Assembly (NCBI RefSeq): GCF_008801605.1
Contig: NZ_VZPJ01000006.1
Span: 124,001-188,000, forward strand
Source: Pseudomonas brassicacearum subsp. brassicacearum
GTDB lineage: Bacteria > Pseudomonadota > Gammaproteobacteria > Pseudomonadales > Pseudomonadaceae
Direction of reading: 5' to 3'
DNA length: 64,000 bases
In this document: in pieces, positions 9,704 to 17,976 of the stretch
Layout of the letters: the number at the start of each line of letters is the position of its first letter
Position numbering within the stretch: the stretch's first letter is position 1
Notes under the pieces: model-generated
Database searches by the model: none
The model's input: the letters and a program-made list of their open reading frames with translations, nothing else
Told to the model about the DNA's origin: nothing
Translations under genes and position numbers: made by a program

Positions 9704-9797
9704 TTGTGGGAGCGAGCTTGCTCGCGATGGCGGCGGCACATTCAATAACTATGTGACTGACAGACCGCTATCGCGAGCAAGCTCGCTCCCACAGGGG
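9704..9797. repeat. REP doublet (REPIN)
   Basis: Inverted REP units at 9704-9728 and 9768-9797 have the core TGTGGGAGCGAGCTTGCTCG. They sit between amaB and amaA, so the two genes are separated by 155 bp within what would be one transcription direction. Confidence 0.92.
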
Positions 9798-9814
9798 ACT
9801 TTGTTGACTCGACC

Positions 9815-11305
9815 TCAGTCGAAGGTAATCCCCTGCGCCAATGGCAACTCCAGCGAGTAGTTCACGGTGTTGGTCTGGCGGCGCATGTAGCCGCGCCAGG
9901 CGTCGGAGCCGGATTCGCGACCGCCACCGGTTTCTTTTTCGCCCCCGAATGCGCCGCCGATCTCCGCGCCGCTCGGGCCGATGTTGACGTTGGCGATGCC
10001 GCAGTCGCTGCCCACGGCCGACATGAATTGCTCGGCTTCACGCACGTCGGTGGTGAAGATGCAAGACGACAGGCCCTGGGGCACGGAGTTGTTCAGGTGC
10101 AAGGCCTCGGCAAAGTCCTTGTAGCCGACCACGTACAGGATCGGTGCAAAGGTTTCGTGGCGCACCACATCGCTCTGCTCGGGCATCTCGACGATGGCTG
10201 GCGAGACGTAATAGGCATTCGGAAACTGGTCTTCAAGCTGGCGCTTGCCACCGAAGACTCGCCCGCCTTCGCTCAAGGCCTGCTCCAGCGCATCCTGCAT
10301 GCTGTCGAAGCTGTGCTTGTCGATCAGCGGCCCGACCAGGTTGCCTTCCAGCGGATGGCCGATGCGCACTTTCGAATAGGCGGCCTTGAGGCGGGTGACG
10401 ATTTCATCCTTCACCGATTCATGGGCAATCAGCCGGCGCAGGGTGGTGCAACGCTGGCCGGCGGTGCCGACGGCGCTGAACAGGATGGCGCGCACGGCCA
10501 TGTCCAGATCGGCGCTCGGGGCCAGGATCATGGCGTTGTTGCCGCCCAGTTCCAGAATGCTGCGGGCGAAACGCGCGGCGACTTTCGGCGCCACTTCGCG
10601 GCCCATGCGGGTGCTGCCGGTGGCGCTGATCAAGGCCACGCGCGGGTCATCCACCAGCGCTTCACCGGCATCGCGACCGCCGATGATCGCCTGGCTCAGG
10701 TACGGCGGTGCATCGCTGAAGTTCTTCAGCACGCGCTCGAACAGCGCCTGGCACGCCAGGGCGGTGAGCGGGGTCTTTTCCGACGGTTTCCAGATCACCG
10801 CGTTGCCGCACACCAGGGCCAGCGTGGTGTTCCAGGCCCAGACCGCCACGGGGAAGTTGAAGGCACTGATCACCCCGACCACGCCCAGCGGATGCCAGGA
10901 CTCACGCATGTGGTGGCCCGGACGCTCGGAGGCGATGGTCAGGCCGTACAGCTGGCGAGACAGGCCGACGGCGAAGTCGCAGATGTCGATCATCTCTTGC
11001 ACTTCACCCAGGCCTTCCTGGGTGATCTTGCCGGCTTCCCACGACACCAGTTCGCCAAGGTCGGCCTTGTATTCACGCAACAGGTCGCCAAATTGACGCA
11101 CCAGCTCGCCGCGACGCGGGGCCGGCACCTGGCGCCACAGGTCGAAGGCGTGTTCGGCACGGCTGACCTGCTGCTCGACTTCAGCCGCGCCTTCCCAGTT
11201 CACGGCGCCGATACGGCTGCCATCGATGGGCGAATGCACCGGTTGTGTGCCGTTCTGGTACAGGGCCGAGTCAACGCCCAAGCGATCAAGCAATGCAGCA
11301 ACCAT
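9815..11305 (-). CDS. amaB: Aldehyde dehydrogenase AmaB (piperideine-6-carboxylate / aminoadipate semialdehyde dehydrogenase)
   Basis: 496-residue NAD(P)-dependent aldehyde dehydrogenase of the ALDH7 (antiquitin) type. It has the cofactor region around VISAFNFPVAVWAWN, the catalytic Glu in LELGGNNAMI and the catalytic Cys in GTAGQRCTTLRR. The start at 11305 (MVAALLDRLGV) has AGGA about eight bases upstream. It converts piperideine-6-carboxylate, in equilibrium with aminoadipate semialdehyde, to 2-aminoadipate in lysine catabolism. It lies upstream of amaA on the same strand and is divergent from the LysR gene. Confidence 0.87.
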   Translation of the reverse strand: MVAALLDRLGVDSALYQNGTQPVHSPIDGSRIGAVNWEGAAEVEQQVSRAEHAFDLWRQVPAPRRGELVRQFGDLLREYKADLGELVSWEAGKITQEGLGEVQEMIDICDFAVGLSRQLYGLTIASERPGHHMRESWHPLGVVGVISAFNFPVAVWAWNTTLALVCGNAVIWKPSEKTPLTALACQALFERVLKNFSDAPPYLSQAIIGGRDAGEALVDDPRVALISATGSTRMGREVAPKVAARFARSILELGGNNAMILAPSADLDMAVRAILFSAVGTAGQRCTTLRRLIAHESVKDEIVTRLKAAYSKVRIGHPLEGNLVGPLIDKHSFDSMQDALEQALSEGGRVFGGKRQLEDQFPNAYYVSPAIVEMPEQSDVVRHETFAPILYVVGYKDFAEALHLNNSVPQGLSSCIFTTDVREAEQFMSAVGSDCGIANVNIGPSGAEIGGAFGGEKETGGGRESGSDAWRGYMRRQTNTVNYSLELPLAQGITFD

Positions 11306-11483
11306 GGAAAATTTCCTCACACGAAAGACAAAGGATTGGCAGCCGGACGAATGCGACTGATCAGACCTGTAGTTGTAGCTGGCTCGAGACTTGCCAACAA
11401 ACGACCTTTAAGCGAGATATCATTCCGTTTATTCATGCTGGCCATGACCGGATAAGCAGAGCCACAAGAAATAAGGCCTCATC

Positions 11484-12392
11484 ATGCTCAATAAACGCTA
11501 TTTGCCGTCGATCACGGCGCTGCAATGCTTCGAAGCGGTGACCCGCCACCTGAGCTTTACCCGTGCCGCCGAAGAGCTGAACCTGACCCAGAGCGCCGTC
11601 AGCAAACAGGTCGCGCAACTGGAGGAGTTGCTGCAGCACTTGCTGTTCCGACGCGTGCGCCGACGCTTGCAACTGACGCCAGCCGGTGATTTGTACCTGG
11701 GGGAAGTGCGAAAAATCCTCACGCAGGTGGAGATGTCTACCCATTACCTGCGCTCCTACGGCGGCGACACCGAAGTCCTGCGCGTTTCCACGCCCCCGAC
11801 CTTCGGCGCCCGCTGGTTGGTCCCACGCTTGAAGGGCTGGCGATTGCGGCATCCGAAGATTCATCTGGATCTGTGCAGCGAGCAGGAGGCCGACGATTTG
11901 CTGCAAGGGCGCAGCGACCTGGCGTTCTATTTCGGCCAAGGCTCGCGCCCCGGCACCGAATCCCTGAAGCTGTTTGGCGAAGAACTGGTGCCGGTCTGTG
12001 CGCCCGGCAGCCTGCCTGACCAGCCCTTCACCGACCCGACCCAACTGGCCGAGCTGGTGCTGCTGCAAAACGCCTCGCGGCCCCAGGCCTGGCACGATTG
12101 GTTCGACAATCAGGGCTATCACACCGAACACAGCTACCACGGGCCGCGTTTCGAAACCTTCTACATGTGCATCCGCGCCGCCCAGGTCGGCTGCGGCGTC
12201 GCCCTGCTGCCGCGGTTTCTGGTGGAGGAAGAACTGGCCGACGGCAAACTGGTCATCCCCTGGCAACACGCGATGCCCAGCACCAACGCCTATTACCTGG
12301 CCTATCCGGAACATTCGGCGGAAGTACCCAAGGTGCGGCTTTTTGTGGAGTGGATGCTGGAGCAGATCGACACCCCGGATATACCGGCATAA
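11484..12392 (+). CDS. LysR-family transcriptional regulator of the ama genes (GcvA-like)
   Basis: 302-residue LysR-type regulator. The winged helix-turn-helix at about 4-62 includes FTRAAEELNLTQSAVSKQVA, followed by an effector-binding domain. The PSITALQCFEAVTRHLSFT N-terminus is typical of the GcvA subgroup. It is divergent from amaB with a 178-bp shared upstream region, the standard layout for a LysR regulator controlling its neighbour. Regulation of amaBA is inferred from position; the effector is unknown. Confidence 0.87.
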   Translation: MLNKRYLPSITALQCFEAVTRHLSFTRAAEELNLTQSAVSKQVAQLEELLQHLLFRRVRRRLQLTPAGDLYLGEVRKILTQVEMSTHYLRSYGGDTEVLRVSTPPTFGARWLVPRLKGWRLRHPKIHLDLCSEQEADDLLQGRSDLAFYFGQGSRPGTESLKLFGEELVPVCAPGSLPDQPFTDPTQLAELVLLQNASRPQAWHDWFDNQGYHTEHSYHGPRFETFYMCIRAAQVGCGVALLPRFLVEEELADGKLVIPWQHAMPSTNAYYLAYPEHSAEVPKVRLFVEWMLEQIDTPDIPA

Positions 12393-12402
12393 CCCGACGC
12401 GA

Positions 12403-12494
12403 ACCTGTGGGAGCAAGGCTTGCCCGCGAAGAACGCGCCACAGCCTCCCGGAAACCGAGTCGCCTGTATCGCGGGCAAGCCTTGCTCCCACAGC
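12403..12494. repeat. REP doublet (REPIN)
   Basis: Inverted units at 12403-12428 and 12469-12494 belong to the CAAGGCTTGCCC class. They lie just after the LysR stop codon in the 275-bp gap before pncB. The rest of that gap shows no gene. Confidence 0.92.
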
Positions 12495-12667
12495 GGGGCG
12501 GTGCGACGTTTCGCTAAATCCCCTCGCCAAAGATAACGCTCTTTGCCGAAAAAGACCCAGTGACCAAAAAAAACTGGCAATCATCATGAGTGATATGCGC
12601 CACTAGCCCTTTCACTACAAACCGCCGAACCTCGCTGCCCACGGCTGCGGCCTGTCTGGAGAACCCT

Positions 12668-13894
12668 ATGAGCGAGAGCGTATTTGCCGATCGTATCGTG
12701 CAGAACCTGCTCGACACCGACTTCTACAAACTGACGATGATGCAGGCGGTGTTGCACAACTACCCCAACGTCGAAGTCGAATGGGAATTTCGCTGCCGCA
12801 ACAGCGAAGACCTGCGCCCGTACCTGGCGGAGATCCGCTTTCAGATCGAGCGCCTGGCCGAGTTGAGCCTGAGCGCCGACCAGTTGGGTTTCCTGGAGCG
12901 CATCAGCTTTATGAAGCCGGACTTCCTGCGTTTCCTGGGCCTGTTTCGTTTCAACCTGCGCTACGTGCACACCGGTATCGAAAACGGCGAGTTGTTCATC
13001 CGCCTGCGCGGGCCGTGGCTGCACGTCATTCTGTTCGAAGTGCCGCTGCTGGCCATCGTCAGCGAGGTACGCAATCGTTATCGCTATCGTGAAATCGTCC
13101 TGGAACAGGCGCGGGAACAGCTTTATCGCAAGTTCGACTGGCTGAGCGCCAACGCCAGCGCCGAAGAACTGTCCGAACTGCAAGTCGCGGACTTCGGCAC
13201 CCGTCGTCGTTTTTCCTTCCGCGTCCAGGAAGAAGTGGTCAACGTGCTCAAGCACGATTTCCCCGGGCGTTTCGTCGGCACCAGTAACGTGCACCTGTCC
13301 CGGGAACTGGACATGAAGCCCCTGGGCACCATGGCCCATGAGTGGATCATGGCCCACCAGCAACTGGGCCCGCGACTGATCGACAGCCAGATCGCCGCCC
13401 TCGATTGCTGGGTGCGCGAGTACCGGGGCCTGCTGGGGATCGCCCTGACCGATTGCATCACCATGGACGCCTTCCTCAAGGATTTCGATCTGTTCTTCGC
13501 CAAGCTGTTCGACGGTTTGCGCCATGACTCGGGCGACCCGGTGATCTGGGCCGAAAAAGCCATTGCCCACTATCACAAGCTCGGCATCGACCCGATGAGC
13601 AAGACCCTGGTGTTCTCCGATAGCCTGACATTGCCCAAATGCCTGGAGATTTTTCGGGCATTGCGTGGTCGCATTAATGTCAGCTTCGGTATTGGCACCA
13701 ACCTGACGTGTGACATTCCAGGTGTAGAGCCGATGAGCATCGTGCTTAAAATGATCAGCTGTGACGGGCAACCCGTGGCCAAAATTTCAGACGAGCCCGG
13801 CAAGACCCACTGCAAAGACCCGAATTTCGTCGCCTACATGCGACATGTTTTCCAAGTACCTGCCGCCCTTTCTGACACATCAAGCAAGGAGTGA
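12668..13894 (+). CDS. pncB: Nicotinate phosphoribosyltransferase PncB
   Basis: 408-residue enzyme that makes nicotinate mononucleotide from nicotinate and PRPP with ATP, the entry step of the Preiss-Handler NAD salvage route. It shows the N-terminal [20 protein letters not shown] and the segment [14 protein letters not shown], with the His that is phosphorylated in this family. The start at 12668 has GGAG six bases upstream. It is followed five bases later by nadE, whose ribosome site overlaps the pncB stop, so the two act as an operon giving two steps of the same pathway. Confidence 0.96.
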   Translation: MSESVFADRIVQNLLDTDFYKLTMMQAVLHNYPNVEVEWEFRCRNSEDLRPYLAEIRFQIERLAELSLSADQLGFLERISFMKPDFLRFLGLFRFNLRYVHTGIENGELFIRLRGPWLHVILFEVPLLAIVSEVRNRYRYREIVLEQAREQLYRKFDWLSANASAEELSELQVADFGTRRRFSFRVQEEVVNVLKHDFPGRFVGTSNVHLSRELDMKPLGTMAHEWIMAHQQLGPRLIDSQIAALDCWVREYRGLLGIALTDCITMDAFLKDFDLFFAKLFDGLRHDSGDPVIWAEKAIAHYHKLGIDPMSKTLVFSDSLTLPKCLEIFRALRGRINVSFGIGTNLTCDIPGVEPMSIVLKMISCDGQPVAKISDEPGKTHCKDPNFVAYMRHVFQVPAALSDTSSKE

Positions 13895-13898
13895 ATTC

Positions 13899-14726
13899 AT
13901 GCAAGCCGTACAGCGTGAGATTGCTGAACAGCTCAAGGTCCAGCCGCCGTTCACCGATGACGCGGCCCTCAAGGCCGAAATCGCCCGTCGGGTGAGCTTT
14001 ATTCAGGATTGCCTGGTCAACTCCGGACTCAAGTCCCTCGTGCTGGGCATCAGCGGTGGCGTTGACTCGTTGACCGCCGGGCTGCTGGCCCAACGTGCCA
14101 TGCGCGAACTGCGGGAGAAAACCGGTAACGCCGCCTACAAGTTCATCGCCGTGCGCCTGCCGTACGAAACCCAGTTCGACGAGCATGAAGCCCAAGCCTG
14201 TGTGGACTTCATCGACCCGGACGAGCGCCATACCGTCAACATCGGCCCGGCGGTCAAGGCCTTGGCCGATCAAGTCGCGGCGTTCGAAGGCAAGGCAGCG
14301 GTCTCGCGGGATTTCGTGCTGGGCAATACCAAGGCGAGGATGCGCATGGTGGCGCAATACACCATCGCGGGCACCGAGCACGGCCTGGTGATCGGCACCG
14401 ACCATGCCGCCGAAGCGGTGATGGGTTTCTTCACCAAGTTCGGTGATGGCGCCTGCGACCTGGCGCCGTTGAGTGGCTTGGTGAAAAACCAGGTCCGGGC
14501 CATTGCCCGTGACTTTGGTGCGCCGGAGTCGCTGGTGGAAAAAATCCCCACGGCCGACCTTGAGGACCTGTCCCCAGGCAAGCCGGACGAAGCCTCCCAC
14601 GGTGTGACCTATGCCGAGATCGATGCGTTCCTGCACGGCGAGCCTGTGCGGGACGAGGCGTTCAGGATCATTTGCGAGACTTATCGCAAGACTGAGCACA
14701 AGCGGGTGATGCCTTACGCTCCGTAA
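13899..14726 (+). CDS. nadE: NH3-dependent NAD+ synthetase NadE
   Basis: 275-residue synthetase that amidates deamido-NAD to NAD with ATP and ammonia. The pyrophosphatase P-loop SGGVDS is near residues 51-56. There is no N-terminal nitrilase-like glutaminase domain, so it belongs to the ammonia-dependent short form. The start at 13899 is set by AAGGAG immediately upstream, which overlaps the pncB stop. It forms an operon with pncB. Confidence 0.96.
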   Translation: MQAVQREIAEQLKVQPPFTDDAALKAEIARRVSFIQDCLVNSGLKSLVLGISGGVDSLTAGLLAQRAMRELREKTGNAAYKFIAVRLPYETQFDEHEAQACVDFIDPDERHTVNIGPAVKALADQVAAFEGKAAVSRDFVLGNTKARMRMVAQYTIAGTEHGLVIGTDHAAEAVMGFFTKFGDGACDLAPLSGLVKNQVRAIARDFGAPESLVEKIPTADLEDLSPGKPDEASHGVTYAEIDAFLHGEPVRDEAFRIICETYRKTEHKRVMPYAP

Positions 14727-14736
14727 CGGGTAATCA

Positions 14737-14763
14737 CTGTGGGAGCGGGCTTGCTCGCGATGG
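14737..14763 (+). repeat. Single REP unit
   Basis: One REP unit (CTGTGGGAGCGGGCTTGCTC and flank) lies 11 bp after nadE. It is unpaired here, unlike most other copies in the window. Confidence 0.85.
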
Positions 14764-14782
14764 CTGAGGGGCGTGGGTTGGT

Positions 14783-14816
14783 GTGTATATCCGTTACGCA
14801 AAAAACGGATATACAC
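14783..14816. repeat. 13-bp perfect inverted repeat
   Basis: Arms GTGTATATCCGTT (14783-14795) and AACGGATATACAC (14804-14816) flank an 8-base loop in the nadE/azurin gap. No T run follows on either strand. From memory, similar GTGTATATCCGTT palindromes recur in P. fluorescens genomes, so this is probably a dispersed repeat. Confidence 0.65.
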
Positions 14817-14850
14817 CCCAAAACAACCAGACACCCACCGAAAAAAACCC

Positions 14851-14894
14851 AAAAAAACGGCGCTTCCCATTTCTGAAAGAAGCGCCGCTTTTTT
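14851..14894. terminator. Bidirectional terminator between nadE and azurin
   Basis: A 9-bp stem CGGCGCTTC (14858-14866) / GAAGCGCCG (14879-14887) has seven A on the left and six T on the right. It can end transcription from both convergent genes. Confidence 0.88.
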
Positions 14895-14908
14895 GTGCCT
14901 GAAGCTGA

Positions 14909-15355
14909 TTATTTCAGGGTAACGGTGCCTTTCATCATCGAGATGTGGCCCGGGAACGAGCAGAAGAAACCGTATGCCTCACCGGCAGCCAGTTTAGACA
15001 CGTCGAAGGTCACCGAGTCTTTTTCCCCGGCTCCGATGACCTTGGTGTGGGCGATGATGCGAGTATCACCTTCTTTCAGGTAATTCTTGTCGATGCCAGC
15101 GCCCAGGCCATCGGTGGCGATCGGCTGCATGTCAGCCTCTTTGCTCAGCACCCAGTTATGGCCCATGACGTTTTTCGGCAAGCTGCCCGAATGCGTCAGC
15201 TCAACGGTGAACGTCTTGCAGCTCTTGTCGATCTCGATGGCCTTGGTGTTGAAGGACATCTGGTCGGTCGAGTCGATGGTGGTCTTGCACTCCGCTGCCA
15301 TCAGTTGGCTGCTGGCCAGCGTCAACAGGGATACTGCAACAAGTTTGGCAAACAT
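14909..15355 (-). CDS. azu: Azurin (periplasmic blue copper protein)
   Basis: 148-residue precursor. The signal peptide is about 20 residues (cleavage after SSQLMA), giving a 128-residue mature protein starting AECKT. All copper site residues are visible: GHNW for Gly45/His46 and [12 protein letters not shown] for Cys112, His117 and Met121. Azurin shuttles electrons in the periplasm between cytochromes and terminal reductases. The ATG at 15355 has GGAG upstream; longer in-frame starts would spoil the signal peptide. A half Anr-like site (TTGAT-N4-GTCAT) at 15428-15441 could mediate oxygen control, but the match is weak. Confidence 0.97.
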   Translation of the reverse strand: MFAKLVAVSLLTLASSQLMAAECKTTIDSTDQMSFNTKAIEIDKSCKTFTVELTHSGSLPKNVMGHNWVLSKEADMQPIATDGLGAGIDKNYLKEGDTRIIAHTKVIGAGEKDSVTFDVSKLAAGEAYGFFCSFPGHISMMKGTVTLK

Positions 15356-15546
15356 CGTGAATCTCCAAGGCATGGTTAACAAAAATCCGTCAAAGGGGAA
15401 GACTGCCTGAATTTCAGACAAGTTCCTATGACCTGAATCAAAGATTGTATACAACTTAAGGCTATCAGCCTGATGGACACAATCAACCAGCCAGAGGGAT
15501 GACGCCGCTCTATGATCAGCCTCACCACCTCTCGGGAGCGCCCATC

Positions 15547-15636
15547 ATGAACGTCAACAGCCTGTTATGCAGCTTGCTCGCCGCCTACGCCTGCGGCGCC
15601 AGTGGCACCTACGAAAAGCCTCAACGCGAGGTTTAA
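15547..15636 (+). CDS. Candidate 29-residue small protein
   Basis: A short frame with an ATG at 15547, GGGAG eight bases upstream, and TAA at 15634-15636. The product has a hydrophobic stretch LLCSLLAAYACGAS at residues 6-19, which resembles a short signal or lipoprotein start. Its lipobox is poor (A-Y-A before Cys16). The polar tail is TYEKPQREV. It fills the otherwise empty azurin/LOG gap. I do not recognise it; the ribosome site and its composition are the only support. Confidence 0.45.
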   Translation: MNVNSLLCSLLAAYACGASGTYEKPQREV

Positions 15637-15697
15637 ACGCTTTGCGCGATCAAGGCCAGGCTTTACTCTGGGTCGGTTACTGATCATGGAGTAAAGC

Positions 15698-16285
15698 ATG
15701 TCCATCGCGTCTGTTTGTGTATTTTGCGGCGCCAGCACCGGCACCGATCCAGCGTATCGTGAAGCGGCGCAGGCCCTGGGCCGGGCATTGGCGGAACGAA
15801 AATTGACCCTGGTCTACGGCGGCGGTGCCGTCGGCCTGATGGGGATCGTCGCTGACGCAGCCCTGGCGGCCGGCGGCGAGGTCATCGGCATCATCCCGCA
15901 AAGCCTCAAGGACAAGGAAATCGGCCACAGCGGCCTGACCCGCCTGGAAGTGGTGGACGGCATGCACGCCCGCAAGGCACGCATGGCCGAACTCAGCGAT
16001 GCCTTCATCGCCCTGCCCGGCGGCCTCGGCACGCTGGAGGAGCTGTTCGAAGTCTGGACCTGGGGCCAGCTCGGCTACCACGGCAAACCGCTGGGGTTGC
16101 TGGAAGTGAACGGTTTCTACAGCAAGCTCACCGGTTTTCTCGATCATATCGTCGGCGAAGGCTTCGTCCGCGCGCCCCATCGTGACATGCTGCAAGTGAG
16201 CGAATCAGCGCAGAACCTGCTCGATGCGCTGGACGAATGGCAACCGTCAGTGCAGCCAAAGTGGGCCGAACAAAAACCCAGCTAA
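15698..16285 (+). CDS. LOG-family cytokinin riboside 5'-monophosphate phosphoribohydrolase
   Basis: 195-residue Rossmann-like protein of the LOG/YvdD group. It has the nucleotide-binding GGGAVGLMG near 46-54 and the family motif PGGLGTLEE near 109-117. LOG enzymes hydrolyse (cytokinin) nucleoside monophosphates to base and ribose phosphate; in bacteria the physiological substrate may be AMP-like nucleotides. GGAG lies six bases before the ATG. Many such genes were misannotated as lysine decarboxylase; the short PGGxGTxxE form argues against that. Confidence 0.92.
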   Translation: MSIASVCVFCGASTGTDPAYREAAQALGRALAERKLTLVYGGGAVGLMGIVADAALAAGGEVIGIIPQSLKDKEIGHSGLTRLEVVDGMHARKARMAELSDAFIALPGGLGTLEELFEVWTWGQLGYHGKPLGLLEVNGFYSKLTGFLDHIVGEGFVRAPHRDMLQVSESAQNLLDALDEWQPSVQPKWAEQKPS

Positions 16286-16353
16286 CGGCTCGGCCCCGAT
16301 ACAGGGCAGAATATGCGCCGCTCAACCTCACCTTCGACCCCAGAGGATCGCCC

Positions 16354-16542
16354 ATGGCCAAACCCAATTATTCCTTCGCCAAACGTCAGAGAGACTTGGC
16401 CAAGGAGCAGAAGAAAGAGGAAAAGCTGCAGCGCAAGAAAGCCACAGCTGAAGAAGAAGCCGCACTGACCCCGGATGCCGAAGGCGAAGTGGCGGCAGAA
16501 GATGATGTTGATGCACCGAAAGATCAGGCTCCCGACGCCTGA
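16354..16542 (+). CDS. Small charged conserved hypothetical protein
   Basis: 62-residue cytoplasmic protein. The N-terminal half is basic and helical (FAKRQRDLAKEQKKEEKLQRK), probably a short coiled coil, and the C-terminal half is acidic and disordered (EGEVAAEDDVDAP). AGAGGA lies seven bases before the ATG. Similar small proteins occur widely in Pseudomonas, but I know of no function. It follows the LOG gene by 68 bp and may be co-transcribed with it. Confidence 0.75.
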   Translation: MAKPNYSFAKRQRDLAKEQKKEEKLQRKKATAEEEAALTPDAEGEVAAEDDVDAPKDQAPDA

Positions 16543-16590
16543 TACCCCCAGGGCCCGATGATTCGATCCGGCCCCCCGGTTCTGTGTCCA

Positions 16591-16615
16591 GGGCCGGCAG
16601 TCCCACTGCCGGCCC
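16591..16615. terminator. Strong hairpin between convergent genes
   Basis: A perfect 11-bp GC-rich stem (16591-16601 with 16605-16615, loop CCC) ends at the Nudix stop codon. There is no T run, so it may be a processing barrier rather than a classical terminator. Confidence 0.6.
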
Positions 16616-16993
16616 TCACAATCCCAGCGCCTTGATAATCGACAGGCGATAGCCTGCAGGTAGATTGGCCGGCAATTGGCCAGGCTCGAACAACCCGATC
16701 TGCTTGTGCTCATGGCTGATCATCGGCACGAAACCGCCCAGCAACTGGCAGCGGTACGTGGAGATGAAGACGTGCTTGCCGGGAATGACCTCGAACAAGT
16801 ACGAATCCAGCGGCTCCCCCACGCTTACCTCAACCGCCAGCTCCTCATCGATCTCCCGTGCCAGGCACTGCGGCGCCGTTTCGCCCAGCTCGATCCGTCC
16901 ACCGGGCAGCTCCCATTCGTCCCGTTCGTTGAGCATCAGCACGACCAGGCCTTCGGGAGATTGCAGCACGCCTTTGATGGAAACCGGGAACAT
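16616..16993 (-). CDS. Nudix hydrolase
   Basis: 125-residue Nudix protein. The box GGRIELGETAPQCLAREIDE plus the following EL covers residues 30-51 and fits GX5EX7REUXEEXGU, except that the last Gly is Ala. It hydrolyses a nucleoside diphosphate-linked compound; the substrate cannot be told. Length is close to a bare Nudix domain. It is monocistronic, convergent with the small charged protein, and has a degenerate REP-like repeat upstream. Confidence 0.88.
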   Translation of the reverse strand: MFPVSIKGVLQSPEGLVVLMLNERDEWELPGGRIELGETAPQCLAREIDEELAVEVSVGEPLDSYLFEVIPGKHVFISTYRCQLLGGFVPMISHEHKQIGLFEPGQLPANLPAGYRLSIIKALGL

Positions 16994-17024
16994 GGTGAAA
17001 CCTCATCATCCACAGGACACACAA

Positions 17025-17066
17025 CCTGTGGGAGCCTAACCCTGTGGGAGCCGAGCTTGCTCCCAC
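17025..17066. repeat. Degenerate REP-like repeat
   Basis: CCTGTGGGAGC occurs twice (17025-17035 and 17041-17051). The second copy forms a hairpin GTGGGAGC / GCTCCCAC (17044-17066). It looks like a decayed or partial REP unit just beyond the transglutaminase stop. Confidence 0.6.
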
Positions 17067-17082
17067 ATTTTCCACACAGCGA

Positions 17083-17976
17083 TCATGACTCCAGCGGCAT
17101 CACCGTCACCCGTACCTCGGGGTCATGATTGCCGCCGCCCAGGATCACTCCCCGCAACGGCGACACATCGGAAAAATCCCGGCCCCAGGCCAGGGTGATG
17201 TGTTCCAAGGCCGGCTGGACGTTGTTGGTCGGGTCGAAGTCCACCCAACCCAATACCGGGCAATACACCGAGACCCAGGCATGGGACGCATCGGCGCCAA
17301 TCAGCCTTGGTTGGCCGGGTGGCGGCTGGGTCAGCAGGTAGCCACTGACGTAACGCGCCGCCAGCCCGCGAGAACGTACGCAGGCCAGCATCAAGTGGGC
17401 GAAGTCCTGGCACACGCCCCGCCGCCGCTCCAGCACCTCCACCAGCGGCGTGGCCACCTGGGTGGCTTCGGCATCGAAGGTGAACTCATCGAAAATCTTT
17501 TCCATCAGCGCCCGCACGCCAACCATCAACGGTCGCCCCGGCGGGAAGCAACTTTCGGAAAACTCGACGAAGCTGCGCTTGAGGTGCACATACGGTGACT
17601 CGAAACGAAAACGGCACGCCTCCAGCAATGGCGCCGCCAGTGGCCGGCCGCTGTAAGTCAGCGCGTTGCAGGTCGACTCCCAGGCCGGGGACAGGTTGAA
17701 GTCCAGCGCGGGGCGAGACAGCACCTCGACGCCCAGGCGAGCATTGACCAGCAGCTCGTCGTGGGGGCGTTCGAAGGCCAGGCGCGTCAGCGGATTGCCG
17801 AACACATCCTGCTCATCGCGACGGGTCGTCGGCTCCGGGCTGATCAGCAACTGCTGTTCGGTGCAACGCTGCCAGTCACAGGCGCGCGGCCACAGATGGG
17901 CAAGCTGCTGGGCCAGGGACACCGGGCTGTCGTAGTGGTAATGGGTGTCGTGGAGTATCTGGTAACGAGCGCTCAT
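17083..17976 (-). CDS. Transglutaminase-like cysteine protease family protein
   Basis: 297-residue protein with a bacterial transglutaminase N-terminal beta domain (about 1-85), then a papain-like core. The triad is visible: Cys189 in RRGVCQDFAH, His232 in DASHAWVSVY and Asp248 in DFDPTNN. No signal peptide, so cytoplasmic. Its ATG overlaps the stop of the ATP-grasp/alpha-E gene (TGATG), so the two are co-translated. Such triplets (transglutaminase, ATP-grasp, alpha-E) are predicted to ligate and cleave peptide bonds on an unknown peptide or protein. Actual substrate and reaction are unknown. Confidence 0.88.
   Translation of the reverse strand: MSARYQILHDTHYHYDSPVSLAQQLAHLWPRACDWQRCTEQQLLISPEPTTRRDEQDVFGNPLTRLAFERPHDELLVNARLGVEVLSRPALDFNLSPAWESTCNALTYSGRPLAAPLLEACRFRFESPYVHLKRSFVEFSESCFPPGRPLMVGVRALMEKIFDEFTFDAEATQVATPLVEVLERRRGVCQDFAHLMLACVRSRGLAARYVSGYLLTQPPPGQPRLIGADASHAWVSVYCPVLGWVDFDPTNNVQPALEHITLAWGRDFSDVSPLRGVILGGGNHDPEVRVTVMPLES

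Noticed and set aside
15428..15441. Anr box upstream of azurin
   Set aside because: Only one half-site matches (TTGAT-N4-GTCAT), so it is mentioned in the azurin entry but not called as a feature.
15698..16285. Lysine decarboxylase
   Set aside because: Old annotation for this family; the PGGLGTLEE motif and length mark it as a LOG-type phosphoribohydrolase.
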